Shown: one piece after another, positions 43,636-52,867 of the stretch
How the letters are laid out: each line of letters opens with the position of its first letter
How positions within the stretch are numbered: position 1 is the stretch's first letter
From: Siphonobacter aquaeclarae
GTDB lineage: Bacteria; Bacteroidota; Bacteroidia; Cytophagales; Spirosomataceae
Assembly: GCF_900103285.1 (NCBI RefSeq)
Contig: NZ_FNGS01000001.1
Location: forward strand, 62,001-126,000
Direction of reading: 5' to 3'
Length of the DNA: 64,000 nt
Notes under the pieces: model-generated
Told to the model about the DNA's origin: nothing
The model's database searches: none
What the model saw: the letters and a program-made list of their open reading frames with translations, nothing else
Translations under genes and position numbers: made by a program

Positions 43636-44928
43636 ATGAAAAAATTTATCCTGTTCACGACGCTTTCCCTGGGAGTTCTTCCTTCCCAGGCCCAGATTTT
43701 CGACCGGATCCGCAACAAGGTTCAGCAGAAAGTCAACGAAAAGATCGACGAGACCATCGATCAGACCACCCGTAAAAAAAAGAAGGACGCGCCGGCTGAA
43801 ACGCCTCCGGCCGACGGGCCCGTCGCTTCGAAACCAGGAGAAACCCCCGCGGCGCCGGGTACTGCTTCCTCCGGGCCGGTTGCACCCGTCAGCATTACCT
43901 CGTATTCCCGCTTTGATTTTATTCCCGGAGACAAAATCATCATTCAGGAGGATTTTGCGCAGGATGCCGTGGGCGACTTTCCCGACCAATGGAATACCCG
44001 CTCCGGAGCCGAGGTGGTGACGGTGAGTAACCGCCCCGGAAAATGGCTGCGCCTGTCGCAGGACGGCGTGTTTTATCCCGAATACCTCAAAGAGGACCTT
44101 CCGGAAAACTTCACGCTGACGGCTGATATCATGGCCACCAACGGTATCTCGAATATCGGCAAGCTGACACTGACATTGTTCCAGGCCAAAACGACCGACG
44201 AGAAATTTGAGTGGGGGGACGACGATGCGACTTCGTCGACACCCAACTTCAAGCTTCACCTCATCCCAAAATCCTCGGGCGGCGGTGACATGGATTATTC
44301 CAGCAACGTCATCGGTTCGCAGCACCGGGGCGGCCTGCCGCAATTCAATGTTCCGGTTAAAAACCACGTGCGCCTGTCGCTCTGGCGGCAAAAGCAACGG
44401 GTCCGTGTATACCTCGACAGCACGAAAGTACTGGATTTGCCCCGCGCGCTCGACGCCGGTGCGTTGCTGAACAGCCTGGCCTTTTCGGCCTATGCTCCGG
44501 ATTTTGATAAAAAAGACGGCGCCTTCTTCGTTGGTAATATTCAGCTGGCTGTCGGCGCGCCGGATACCCGAAACAAACTCATCACCGAAGGCAAGTTCAG
44601 CACCCGCGGAATTACGTTTGGTGTGAACAGCGCCGAGATCCGCCCCGAATCGTTCGGGACCTTGCAGGATATTGCCAATGTATTGAAAGAGAATGCGTCT
44701 GTTCGGGTGAAAGTTGTCGGACACACCGATTCTGACGGTGCGGATGCCGCCAACCTTGACTTATCGAAACGCCGGGCGGAATCCGTCCGGGAGACACTGG
44801 CGACGGTTTTCGGTATTCCGAAAGAACGCATCGAAGCCGACGGAAAAGGAGAATCCGAACCGACTGATTCCAACGATACGCCGGCCGGAAAGGCCAATAA
44901 CCGCCGGGTAGAGTTTATCCGGCTTTAA
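43636..44928 (+). CDS. OmpA-family protein with central beta domain
   Basis: The protein has 430 residues from the ATG at 43636 and a signal peptide ending at S-Q-A-Q. The N-terminal segment is charged and coiled (R-N-K-V-Q-Q-K-V-N-E-K), then a low-complexity Pro/Ala/Gly stretch, then a central 200-residue beta-rich domain of unknown function like those seen in LamG/concanavalin-type folds. The C-terminal 100 residues are an OmpA peptidoglycan-binding domain (V-V-G-H-T-D-S-D-G, N-R-R-V-E-F). It probably links the outer membrane to peptidoglycan. A strong bidirectional terminator follows directly. Confidence 0.85.
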   Translation: MKKFILFTTLSLGVLPSQAQIFDRIRNKVQQKVNEKIDETIDQTTRKKKKDAPAETPPADGPVASKPGETPAAPGTASSGPVAPVSITSYSRFDFIPGDKIIIQEDFAQDAVGDFPDQWNTRSGAEVVTVSNRPGKWLRLSQDGVFYPEYLKEDLPENFTLTADIMATNGISNIGKLTLTLFQAKTTDEKFEWGDDDATSSTPNFKLHLIPKSSGGGDMDYSSNVIGSQHRGGLPQFNVPVKNHVRLSLWRQKQRVRVYLDSTKVLDLPRALDAGALLNSLAFSAYAPDFDKKDGAFFVGNIQLAVGAPDTRNKLITEGKFSTRGITFGVNSAEIRPESFGTLQDIANVLKENASVRVKVVGHTDSDGADAANLDLSKRRAESVRETLATVFGIPKERIEADGKGESEPTDSNDTPAGKANNRRVEFIRL

Positions 44929-44966
44929 GAAAAGGAAAGGCGACCATCCGGTCGCCTTTCCTTTTC
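44929..44966. terminator. Bidirectional terminator, 17-base perfect stem
   Basis: Arms 44929-44945 and 44950-44966 are perfect complements with a four-base loop. A-rich start and T-rich end make it work in both directions. It separates the convergent OmpA-like gene and DUF3817 gene and shares its core GGCGACC/GGTCGCC with the terminator at 62858. Confidence 0.93.
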
Positions 44967-45260
44967 TCAGCGGGCGTGGCGAAGTATCTTCCGGTCGATG
45001 TAAAACGTCCCGAAGGGTACGACGCAGGCAAGAAGTACTTTCCAGGTAGTGGTCCGGAATTTCCATCCGAGCTCTACGCCGACAGACAGCGTGTTGAGTA
45101 CGAATAGCAAAAAGAGCAGTCCGTGTACAGGCCCCAGCGCCTTTACCCAGGAAGGGTCTTGGGCCAGGTACTTCAGGGGAACGGCGATGCCGACGAGCAG
45201 GAGCAGGGAAATACCCTCCAGAAAGCCGACCACGCGCAGGAAGCGAAGTTTCGATTTCAT
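44967..45260 (-). CDS. DUF3817 membrane protein
   Basis: The protein has 97 residues with three hydrophobic segments. The start F-L-R-V-V-G-F-L-E-G-I-S-L-L-L-L and the G-P-V-H-G-L-L-F-L segment fit DUF3817, a family of small inner-membrane proteins without known function. It overlaps the upstream gene by one base (TGATG on the minus strand), so the two membrane proteins are made together. The gene ends at the bidirectional terminator. Confidence 0.8.
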   Translation of the reverse strand: MKSKLRFLRVVGFLEGISLLLLVGIAVPLKYLAQDPSWVKALGPVHGLLFLLFVLNTLSVGVELGWKFRTTTWKVLLACVVPFGTFYIDRKILRHAR

Positions 45261-45724
45261 CAGAATGAGCGAAGCAGCGGCCGTTGGGCCAGTGGCGAGA
45301 AAGGCCAGGGAATGGCCGCAAAAAGGATAAGAAACCCGATTCCCATCCAGATAGCCAGGGTTCGGAAACGGGCGGTGTCGGTGACCTGCCGTTTGGCGGC
45401 CGACGAGCCGATGGTAATCAGCACGACGGCCAGCGTCATCAGCGCGATGTGAATCAGGCCGAAAAAGAGGAGATCCGGTTGCTTCCGCGCTTCCGAAAAC
45501 TGAGACCGGAAATAGGTGACCACCGGACTATTAAAATACAGCAGATAGCCTACCGTAAGCTGTGTATGGGCCAGGGTGGCAGTAGTATGCCGGATGAAAT
45601 TATCCCGGCGGGCGAATACCCGACCGGTATACCATCCCCGGAAACCGATAAAAACGGCATACGAAAGGCTCAGGACAACCAGCCAGCGCAGCAGAGAATG
45701 CAGGGTTAACAAAAACGCGTACAT
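45260..45724 (-). CDS. Membrane protein of unknown function
   Basis: The protein has 154 residues from the ATG at 45724; a longer reading upstream is not credible. Four hydrophobic segments are visible, with H-S-L-L-R-W in the first and a conserved-looking R-R-D-N-F-I-R-H-T-T-A-T-L-A-H loop before the second. The His-rich loops could bind a metal or heme, but I do not recognise the family. It is translationally coupled to the DUF3817 gene. An AraC gene lies upstream on the same strand. Confidence 0.7.
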   Translation of the reverse strand: MYAFLLTLHSLLRWLVVLSLSYAVFIGFRGWYTGRVFARRDNFIRHTTATLAHTQLTVGYLLYFNSPVVTYFRSQFSEARKQPDLLFFGLIHIALMTLAVVLITIGSSAAKRQVTDTARFRTLAIWMGIGFLILFAAIPWPFSPLAQRPLLRSF

Positions 45725-45797
45725 AGAGGGATCTTGAATGAACCCTGCAAAACAACGGCTCAACTCCCTTTCACGGCTAGGACGCACTCCGCCGAAA

Positions 45798-46694
45798 TCA
45801 GGACTTTTCCATCTTCTTCCGGAAAACAAGCGGCGTCACGCCCTCATACTTGCGAAACATGCGGGTGAAATAGGACGGATCGGAGAAGCCAATCTCCGCA
45901 GCGATTTCCGAAACAGGTAAGGAAGTCTGGTACAAGAGGACCTTGGCTTCCAGCAGCAGCGTCCGGTCGATCCACTTGGTCGGCGATTCCCCGCTGGCTT
46001 CCCTGACAGCTTTTTGCAAATGGTTGGGGGTGACGTTCAGCTTCCCGGCATAGGCCGACACGCGGTGTTCTTCCCGGATATGTTTATGAAGCAAGGCCTT
46101 GAACCGCCGGGTGAGAAGCTGGGCGGCTGTCGGCGGAAAGAGGCTCTCTTCCTGATCCCGGTATCGCGCCGCTTCATAAAGAAACGTCATCAGGTACGAG
46201 CGGATCAGCGACAGGGACTGAAGGCCGGTCCGCGTGTACAGATCCAGCAGGCGGACCAGCAGCGGCTCAATCCAGGCCGGTTCTTCCGGGCGGATCAGCA
46301 GGTTGTCTCCCGGACCGAGAAACGGAAAATCAGCCGCGCTTGCGCCAAAGCGTACCGACAGGATATCCGGGTGAAAATGAAGCAGATAGCCGGTGTTCAC
46401 GTCCGGCGTACCGAACGAGAATACCTGACCGGCCGGTACGAACAGCAATTGCCCCGCCGCCGCCGTATACCGGTCCCCGCCAATCTGCATGATCGCTTCA
46501 CCGCTGGTTACGAAGAGGCAACTATGTGAGAGAGACCGCACCGGCGGGACGGGCAGGTGAACATGCGGAAACATGTCTTCTATCCGCACGATGAAAAACC
46601 GCGCCGGATCGGGATGCAGCAGCGCGTCGATTTCCGGCAGAGGCATGAATCGGTTCCGGAATCCGGATGTATCGTAGGTAGGGATGGACGACAT
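45798..46694 (-). CDS. AraC-family regulator
   Basis: The protein has 298 residues. The N-terminal half is a cupin-like sensor domain (L-F-V-P-A-G-Q-V-F-S-F-G) and the C-terminal 100 residues hold the two helix-turn-helix motifs (Y-A-G-K-L-N-V-T-P-N-H-L-Q-K and I-A-A-E-I-G-F-S-D-P-S-Y-F-T-R-M-F-R). The gene starts two bases after the stop of a second AraC gene, so both are co-transcribed from the promoter near 47520. Targets are unknown; the membrane protein genes downstream are candidates. Confidence 0.9.
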   Translation of the reverse strand: MSSIPTYDTSGFRNRFMPLPEIDALLHPDPARFFIVRIEDMFPHVHLPVPPVRSLSHSCLFVTSGEAIMQIGGDRYTAAAGQLLFVPAGQVFSFGTPDVNTGYLLHFHPDILSVRFGASAADFPFLGPGDNLLIRPEEPAWIEPLLVRLLDLYTRTGLQSLSLIRSYLMTFLYEAARYRDQEESLFPPTAAQLLTRRFKALLHKHIREEHRVSAYAGKLNVTPNHLQKAVREASGESPTKWIDRTLLLEAKVLLYQTSLPVSEIAAEIGFSDPSYFTRMFRKYEGVTPLVFRKKMEKS

Positions 46695-46696
46695 GG

Positions 46697-47494
46697 TTAT
46701 CCGACGGCGACACAGAGCTGGTCCCGAAGCGTCAGAAACCGCGACGGCGGAACGCCCAGGTAATACTGAAAATCACGGATAAGATGGCTCTGATCGTAAT
46801 AGCCACCGGCTTCGACGACTTCGAACCAGTCGACCGGTACCCGTTTTTCGACTTTTTCGTCGAGAAACCGGAGCGCTTCCCGGAAGCGCTGGTACCGGCT
46901 CATGTCCTTGGCGGTATAGCCGAGGTACTTTTTATGGTTAAGCTGGACCGTCCGGAGGTGTTGCCCTGCGCCCGCCGCCGCGGCTTTGATCAGCGGACGG
47001 TCATATACTCCGCTCTCTATCAGCCTTTCAGCGGGGTTTTCCCGCTGGCGTAGATAGGTCGCCGAAAAAGCAAGTATGCATGCGGCGCGGTCTTCCGGCG
47101 TGGCGAGTGACCGAAGGTCTTCCCGCAGCCCGGCGAAGCAATGGCCGAGGGCTTCAGGCAACTGCCTCGGTACCCAGGAATGAAGCGAAGGCCCGAAAAA
47201 CCGGTAAAAGGCATCGAACCGGAAATTCACGACCACGATATCGCTCCCCGCCGGCAGGGTATAGTGGAGGGTTTCCCGCAGCGGACCCAGGACGATACTC
47301 CCGGAAACGATGATTTCTTCCCCCTGCCATGAGAGACTGGCGGGCGTTCCGAGGCTGAATACCAGCAGCGTGCGCAGGTTCGGCAGCAGCCGGTGTGAAA
47401 CAGGGACGGGGTCATCGTTCCGGGCGAAGTACAGCGGCGCGAAAACATCCTCCCATTCGGGCGGTACGGCGACTGTCTGGCTGAAATATCCCAT
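46697..47494 (-). CDS. AraC-family regulator, first of a tandem pair
   Basis: The protein has 265 residues from the ATG at 47494; upstream in-frame codons overlap the terminator and the TonB receptor gene and are rejected. The N-terminal domain (L-L-P-N-L-R-T-L-L-V-F-S-L-G) resembles the sensor part of AraC proteins that recognise small hydrophobic signals. The C-terminal DNA-binding part has L-N-H-K-K-Y-L-G-Y-T-A-K-D and Y-Y-D-Q-S-H-L-I-R-D-F motifs. It lies two bases before a second AraC gene. A -7 box TATTTTTG is 21 bases upstream of its ATG. Confidence 0.85.
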   Translation of the reverse strand: MGYFSQTVAVPPEWEDVFAPLYFARNDDPVPVSHRLLPNLRTLLVFSLGTPASLSWQGEEIIVSGSIVLGPLRETLHYTLPAGSDIVVVNFRFDAFYRFFGPSLHSWVPRQLPEALGHCFAGLREDLRSLATPEDRAACILAFSATYLRQRENPAERLIESGVYDRPLIKAAAAGAGQHLRTVQLNHKKYLGYTAKDMSRYQRFREALRFLDEKVEKRVPVDWFEVVEAGGYYDQSHLIRDFQYYLGVPPSRFLTLRDQLCVAVG

Positions 47495-47514
47495 GGACTT
47501 GGCAGGTAGTTTCC

Positions 47515-47522
47515 CAAAAATA
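47515..47522 (-). promoter_or_regulatory. -7 promoter box for the tandem AraC genes
   Basis: On the minus strand these bases read TATTTTTG, an exact TAnnTTTG match, 20 bases before the start at 47494. No clean -33 TTTG. Confidence 0.55.
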
Positions 47523-47655
47523 CGGACTACCCGCCGAATCGTCCCCGGAAAAATACCCGTACCTGCCCTTAATTGGCCGGATATGCCGGAGCAGCAGAAC
47601 ACCCGCCTGACGCCCGAACGCGGTTCGGAAAGCGGGAAAAGTGAGTCAACCTCCC

Positions 47656-47684
47656 CAAAAAAAACGGGCGCCGCAGCGCCCGTC
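47656..47684 (-). terminator. Terminator of the TonB receptor gene
   Basis: An 8-base stem (47664-47671 with 47676-47683) with a CGCA loop is followed, on the minus strand, by eight T (47656-47663). It is 16 bases past the receptor stop codon. Confidence 0.9.
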
Positions 47685-47699
47685 TCCATCGTCAGGTGT

Positions 47700-50150
47700 T
47701 TAGAACCGGTAGGTGACAACCCCGGAGAAATTGCGGGGCTGTATTTTGTCGATGAACGATGTCCGGTAGGCATCGTACCCGACGGTATTGAACAGGTTGT
47801 TGCCGAGTGCGCGAATACCCCATTGCTTGTTGAACTGATAGCCAACCTGGGCGTTCACGAGCGTGTAGGCTTTGTTGTACCAGGGCTCTTTGCTGGTATC
47901 GAGGCCGTGGGTGAGGTACCCGACCTGCGTCCAGTCGTTGTACGGGCGCTCGCCGAGGTAGTAGACGCCTGCTCCGATCATCAGGTTTTTCAGTACGCCA
48001 CGGTCTACGGTATAGTTCAGCCAGCCGTTGAAGGTATGTTTCGGCGTGTTGTTGGGCGCTGATCCTTCGACGTTTACAACCGTATTCCGGTATTTCGCGT
48101 CGATGAGGGAATAGCCGATAATCGCCTCCAGGTTGGGAAGTACGCGGCCCGTCAGTTCGACTTCAATGCCCTGACGGCGGTCGTCTCCGCTGGCGCGGTA
48201 GACATAGCGGCCGTTGGACGTAACCGGATTATTGTTGACGTCGTACAGCTGTTCGATCAGGTTTTTCTGTTCGATGCGGTACAGGGTGAGGTTGAAACGC
48301 AGGCGGTTGTTGAGCCAATCTGACTTGATACCTGCTTCGAGCTGGTTGACAAACCCGTTGCCGAAGGTATTGCCGTTTTCATCCACCTGGCTGACATTCT
48401 CGGGCCGGGTGCTGTTGGTATACGAAGCAAACAGGTTGAGGCCTTTCTTCACCGTCACCATAACTCCTCCGAGCGGGTTCCAGAAATGGGTACGGGTGAA
48501 ACCGGGATTCAGCGGAGACGAGCTCTGGTTGGTGCTGTACCGAACGCCGACAAACGCTTTCAGCCAGTCAGTCAGGTAAATCACATCCTGCGCGGTGATC
48601 CCCATGTTGGTAGTGGTACTGATGGTTTCGCCGGTTTTGGTGAAGTTCGGCGTGTTGTAGGGCAGGGTATTGGAAATCGTCGACGGATCAAACACGTTGA
48701 TGATTCCCGGAATGTTGATCGTATTGTAGGACGTCTCGGTCAGGTTGGTCATTTTGTAATCTGCGCCGACCATGAACGTATGCCGGATGGCGCCGGTTTC
48801 GATTTCTTCGCCGACGAGGTCAAACTGAATCACCGTGTTTTTGTCGAGACGCGGCAGGTTATGGCTGATGGAACGACGGTAGAAGTTTACCTGCCGGTCG
48901 TTGGTATCTTTCTTCGCTGCGAGCGCCGTGAGGGAAGTACGGACGGCGTCTGTATCAAAAACAGAGCGATAAACCGCACCGCGGACGTAGAGTTTGTTGC
49001 CTTCGTCGAGGTACCGCTTGAAACTCGCGGTGTAGGTACTGTGCTTCGAGGTGGAGATGTCCGTTTTGAAACCCAGCATGCGGTCGTCCGGAATGTCATA
49101 GATCTGGTTGGCGACATTTCCGACTGACAGGTTTACCGTACCCGCGTCAATGGTTTGATTGACGTTGTAGAAGTCCATCTCAAGCGTAATCTGGGTTTTA
49201 TCGTCCGGACGGATAGCCAGCGAAGGGTTAACGTAGAAAGATTCGTACTCCATCCCTTTGCGGAACTTGCCACCGGTCTGGTAAGCGCCATTGACGCGGA
49301 AGGCGATTTTCTTCGAATCACCCAATAAACCCTGTACATCAAATGTCGGACGGAAGAGACCCCAGGAGCCTGCGCGCAGCGATACCGCGCCTTCGTTCGT
49401 GAATTTCGGTGTTTTGGTGACGACGTTGACGAGTCCGCCCGGTGCGCCAAGGTCCGTTGCCTGACCCGAGGCCTGACCGAGGCCCTGTGTCAGCGAGGTA
49501 GCCCCTTTCATTACCTGAATATTCTCAACACCCTGCATATCCGTGGGATAGCCCATTCCTCGAAAATCAGTCATGACCCGCACGCCGTTTTTCAGCGTCG
49601 GAATACCGCGGAACCCGCGCGAGGAAATACTCTCTTTTACCCCGCCATAGGTCGAATAGGTGTAAACCCCGGGTACGTTCCGGACGCCTTCGATGACCGT
49701 CAGCGCGCCCTGCTGCTCGATCAGCTTGTCCGAAATCACCGAAATACTCTGAATCTGATCGCTGGGTTTGAGCGGAAGACGGGTAATTGCATCCAGCTTT
49801 TCGGGTTGCTTCCCGCGTGCGCCGAATACTTCAACGACTTCGAGATCGCCGGCAGCCGCCTGCAGGACCACGGCGACACGGTGCGTATGTCCTTCGCGGA
49901 TGGCTACCCGGCGACTGTTCGGTTTATACCCGATGCTGGAAACAAGCAGCTGGTAGGTGCCGGGCGCAACCCCGGATAACGTAAAATGGCCGTTTTCGTT
50001 GGTCGCAGTACCCCAACGGGTACCTTCCAGTACAACGCTGGCGGAAGGAACGGGTTCGCCGGATTCGGCCGTGACGCGGCCTTCCAATACCTGGCTCCAG
50101 GCACTGAAGGTCAGCAGTATCAGGCACGCCAAAAGGAAAAAACGATTCAT
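47700..50150 (-). CDS. TonB-dependent siderophore-type receptor
   Basis: The protein has 816 residues with a signal peptide ending at A-W-S-Q. A carboxypeptidase-like domain (V-L-E-G-R-V-T-A-E-S-G-E-P-V-P) is followed by a plug with I-S-V-I-S-D-K-L-I-E-Q-Q-G-A and S-S-R-G-F-R-G and a 22-strand barrel ending in the aromatic V-T-Y-R-F. Plug and barrel resemble ferric-siderophore receptors of the FhuA/FecA kind rather than SusC. It is probably iron-regulated. The divergent AraC gene at 50285 is a likely activator. The last part of the gene is followed by its own terminator. Confidence 0.9.
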   Translation of the reverse strand: MNRFFLLACLILLTFSAWSQVLEGRVTAESGEPVPSASVVLEGTRWGTATNENGHFTLSGVAPGTYQLLVSSIGYKPNSRRVAIREGHTHRVAVVLQAAAGDLEVVEVFGARGKQPEKLDAITRLPLKPSDQIQSISVISDKLIEQQGALTVIEGVRNVPGVYTYSTYGGVKESISSRGFRGIPTLKNGVRVMTDFRGMGYPTDMQGVENIQVMKGATSLTQGLGQASGQATDLGAPGGLVNVVTKTPKFTNEGAVSLRAGSWGLFRPTFDVQGLLGDSKKIAFRVNGAYQTGGKFRKGMEYESFYVNPSLAIRPDDKTQITLEMDFYNVNQTIDAGTVNLSVGNVANQIYDIPDDRMLGFKTDISTSKHSTYTASFKRYLDEGNKLYVRGAVYRSVFDTDAVRTSLTALAAKKDTNDRQVNFYRRSISHNLPRLDKNTVIQFDLVGEEIETGAIRHTFMVGADYKMTNLTETSYNTINIPGIINVFDPSTISNTLPYNTPNFTKTGETISTTTNMGITAQDVIYLTDWLKAFVGVRYSTNQSSSPLNPGFTRTHFWNPLGGVMVTVKKGLNLFASYTNSTRPENVSQVDENGNTFGNGFVNQLEAGIKSDWLNNRLRFNLTLYRIEQKNLIEQLYDVNNNPVTSNGRYVYRASGDDRRQGIEVELTGRVLPNLEAIIGYSLIDAKYRNTVVNVEGSAPNNTPKHTFNGWLNYTVDRGVLKNLMIGAGVYYLGERPYNDWTQVGYLTHGLDTSKEPWYNKAYTLVNAQVGYQFNKQWGIRALGNNLFNTVGYDAYRTSFIDKIQPRNFSGVVTYRF

Positions 50151-50211
50151 ACGGTGTAGTGGGAAGCGGTTGAAAATGCTGATTCGTTATTTAGATTAAT
50201 TAAAAATTATG

Positions 50212-50241
50212 CAAATTTGACGCACCAACCCCGGAGTGCGT
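50212..50241. promoter_or_regulatory. Promoter/operator region between TonB receptor and AraC gene
   Basis: CAAATTTG at 50212-50219 is self-complementary and a one-mismatch -7 box on both strands. Directly beside it ACGCAC (50220-50225) and GTGCGT (50236-50241) form an inverted repeat. It lies in the 134-base gap between divergent genes, where the AraC-type regulator should bind. Confidence 0.4.
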
Positions 50242-50284
50242 TATCGCAATCGGGATAAAAACTAACGCGAAACGGATTTTTTGA

Positions 50285-51265
50285 ATGGAGATAGACGTAC
50301 GAGTCAAAGGGACCGATTACCAGTTATGCCGGCAAACACTGGCGGGCGGTACCCCGGGCGGAGCAGTAGAAAAAGACGTTTTGCTGCAGCACGAAACCAT
50401 CGGGACGATCAGCGAAACGCAGACGGTAACCGGCCCGTACTTCACCTGCGATATTGATTTTGATGTCGCCCGGCCGACAGTACTCGAAAAGAAAACCACC
50501 GGAGAGGCGATTCAACTGCATTTTGTCACAGAAGCCGATGGCCGGCTGACGATACACGGTCCCGGGAAGCAGCATATTCTGGAAGGAGGCCGTCACAGCC
50601 TCGCCTATGTACCGGCTTCGGAAAGTGCGTATGAACTGACGCCCGGCGACCGGCCCATTGCCTATTTTACCGTTGTGATACCGACCGAAACCTACTTTGG
50701 CCTGGTGGAGGCCGACAGTCCGCTTCACGCCGGTTTTTTCACCCGGAGAGATCGTTACTACCTCGCTCCCGAAACGGGCATCGTAACGCCGGAAATGGGG
50801 AAAATCATTCGGTCGCTGCGGGAATGCCAGCGCTCGGGCACCCTCAAGCGCCTGTTCTGGGAGGCGGGGATACTCGAACTGCTGATGTTGCAACTGGAGC
50901 AGTTTGATACCGGCCGTGTTGGCCGGATTTCCGGTCGAAGAGACGAAGACAAGCTATTCGAAGCGCGGGAAATACTCGACGAATCGCTCCGAAAACCGCC
51001 TGGTATTCAAGAGCTTTCCCGTTTGATCGGCCTGAATGAGTTCAAGCTCAAACGGGGGTTCCGGGAGCAGTTCGGAACCACGATTTACCAATATGTCACC
51101 GCCCGGCGGATGGAGCAGGCGCAGGAATGGCTGCGCGACGGTAGCCGGCCCATCGGCGAAATTGCCTACCTGGCCGGCTACAAAAACCACGCACATTTTA
51201 CGGCTGCCTATAAGCGGATTTTCGGTGAACTGCCGAGTCAATACCGGACTCTTCGCCACCTTTAA
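50285..51265 (+). CDS. AraC-family regulator, PchR-like
   Basis: The protein has 326 residues. The N-terminal half contains beta-rich sensor features (I-Q-L-H-F-V-T-E-A-D-G-R-L), and the C-terminal 100 residues have L-S-R-L-I-G-L-N-E-F-K-L-K-R-G-F and I-A-Y-L-A-G-Y-K-N-H-A-H-F motifs. The L-N-E-F-K-L-K-R-G-F pattern is typical of PchR-type regulators that sense siderophores. Its divergent position beside a siderophore-type TonB receptor supports this. Iron-bound siderophore as effector is inference. Confidence 0.9.
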   Translation: MEIDVRVKGTDYQLCRQTLAGGTPGGAVEKDVLLQHETIGTISETQTVTGPYFTCDIDFDVARPTVLEKKTTGEAIQLHFVTEADGRLTIHGPGKQHILEGGRHSLAYVPASESAYELTPGDRPIAYFTVVIPTETYFGLVEADSPLHAGFFTRRDRYYLAPETGIVTPEMGKIIRSLRECQRSGTLKRLFWEAGILELLMLQLEQFDTGRVGRISGRRDEDKLFEAREILDESLRKPPGIQELSRLIGLNEFKLKRGFREQFGTTIYQYVTARRMEQAQEWLRDGSRPIGEIAYLAGYKNHAHFTAAYKRIFGELPSQYRTLRHL

Positions 51266-51304
51266 GGGGATTGATCAATAAGACGATGATGTGCCAATGT
51301 ACGC

Positions 51305-52867
51305 TTACTGACGTTGCGTTACTTTTTTAAATTCGAGATCCTGAAAATCAAAACTAAAGTCTGTCAGAGGCGATATTGCTTCCATGCGAAAGCCGGATGC
51401 CCGACCATCCTTATCCAGGCTGAACACGACGTAAGCGTCGGCATTCATACTCCGGTCGTTCCAAGTTGCTACCAGGGTATTTCCTTTGTAAGGAAGGAGT
51501 TCTCCGTTCAGTTTTCCCGATCTGGCAGCTCTAAACCATAGCTTATCATTTTTTAAAGAAATGGTTACATCACCGAACCACTCGTCCCTGTAAGTTCCGG
51601 TAAAAGAGTGCAAGTCAATGTTACCTTTGATTTGCTGCTGTTCGCGGATCTGTTTCCAGACATTCTCATTTACCTGCTTTTCATAAGCTTCTGCCCGAAG
51701 TTGTTTTTTACGTGAAAATTCCACCCATTCCGTTTTGATATTCAGGTAACAATCCTTGATCGTGTTCGAAATGGCTGTAAATGCGCCGCTTGCCTGCTGG
51801 TTGGTCAGTACAATGATACCAAGTTTTAATTCCGGCAAAAGTAAGACCTGCGTTACTATACCAGCCAGGCCGCCTGTATGCATGACCTGCTTATACCCGG
51901 CAACATCGCTGATATTCCACCCCAGTCCGTAGGAAGCAAACCGGGTTTTATAGGGGATATATACAGTACGAACCGGTATGATGGTTTGAGGCGTCCACAT
52001 TTCACTATGGACCTCGGCACTGATCAGTTTTCGGGAAAGACTATCGCCGTATTTGCCTTCATTTAACTGCATCAGTACCCACCTGGACATATCTGTGAGG
52101 TTGCTCCAGATACCGCCGGCTGCATTGGCCTGTTCACTGATGTGGTTTTGTATCGGCTGGATTTTGCCATTTAACGGGGCATGAGGGCTTATCATGGCAG
52201 ATTTATCCTTGATATGACTTATCGATGCCGCACTGCCTGTCATTTGAAGCGGTTTCATAATACGCGTTTCGATAAAACGCTCCCAACTTATGCCGGATAC
52301 CCTGGCGATGACTTCTCCCGCAACGATATAGAGCAGGTTGTCATAGTCATATTTCGTCCGAAATCCGGAAACGGGTTTCAGATAACGTAAATTTCGAATG
52401 ATATCCTGTTTTGAGAAAAGGGTACTGTCCGGCCATATCATCAAATCTCCTGCTCCGAGCCCTAAACCACTCCGGTGCGTAAGGAGATCCCGGATGGTAA
52501 ATTCTTCCGTTACATATGGATTGTACAGCTTGAATTCGGGAATGATATCGGTGACTTTAGTGTCCCAGGTAAGCTTGCCTTCATCTATCAATATACCCAG
52601 GGCTGTGGAAGTAAATGCCTTTGTATTGGACGCTATGCCGAATAGTGTATGTTCATCCACTTTTTTGTTGGTGACGAGTGATTGAACGCCGTATCCTTTT
52701 GAATGGATTATCTTGCCGTCTTTGATGATGGCGACGGCAATACCGGGAACATCGAATGCTTTTTGTGTCTGTGCAACCAGCGAATCAACCGCCGCAGAAC
52801 TGATCGACTGGGCGGATAAATAGATCGTTGTATGCAGAATAAAAAACAGAATAAAAATAAATCTCAT
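51305..52867 (-). CDS. Secreted class C beta-lactamase-fold hydrolase
   Basis: The protein has 520 residues and a signal peptide ending at L-S-A-Q. Active-site motifs are S80-N-T-K83, Y175-D-N177 and H-T-G in M-H-T-G-G. Residues beyond about 400 are a DUF3471-like C-terminal domain. Members act as esterases, peptidases or beta-lactamases on compounds outside the cell; the substrate is not clear. Its base composition is slightly AT-richer than its neighbours. It is alone, with a gap of about 500 bases upstream and convergent with the AraC gene at 50285. Confidence 0.88.
   Translation of the reverse strand: MRFIFILFFILHTTIYLSAQSISSAAVDSLVAQTQKAFDVPGIAVAIIKDGKIIHSKGYGVQSLVTNKKVDEHTLFGIASNTKAFTSTALGILIDEGKLTWDTKVTDIIPEFKLYNPYVTEEFTIRDLLTHRSGLGLGAGDLMIWPDSTLFSKQDIIRNLRYLKPVSGFRTKYDYDNLLYIVAGEVIARVSGISWERFIETRIMKPLQMTGSAASISHIKDKSAMISPHAPLNGKIQPIQNHISEQANAAGGIWSNLTDMSRWVLMQLNEGKYGDSLSRKLISAEVHSEMWTPQTIIPVRTVYIPYKTRFASYGLGWNISDVAGYKQVMHTGGLAGIVTQVLLLPELKLGIIVLTNQQASGAFTAISNTIKDCYLNIKTEWVEFSRKKQLRAEAYEKQVNENVWKQIREQQQIKGNIDLHSFTGTYRDEWFGDVTISLKNDKLWFRAARSGKLNGELLPYKGNTLVATWNDRSMNADAYVVFSLDKDGRASGFRMEAISPLTDFSFDFQDLEFKKVTQRQ

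Noticed and set aside
47495-47845. Upstream extension of the first tandem AraC protein
   Set aside because: It would run across the terminator and the 3' end of the TonB receptor gene; the sequence is low-complexity and unlike AraC proteins.
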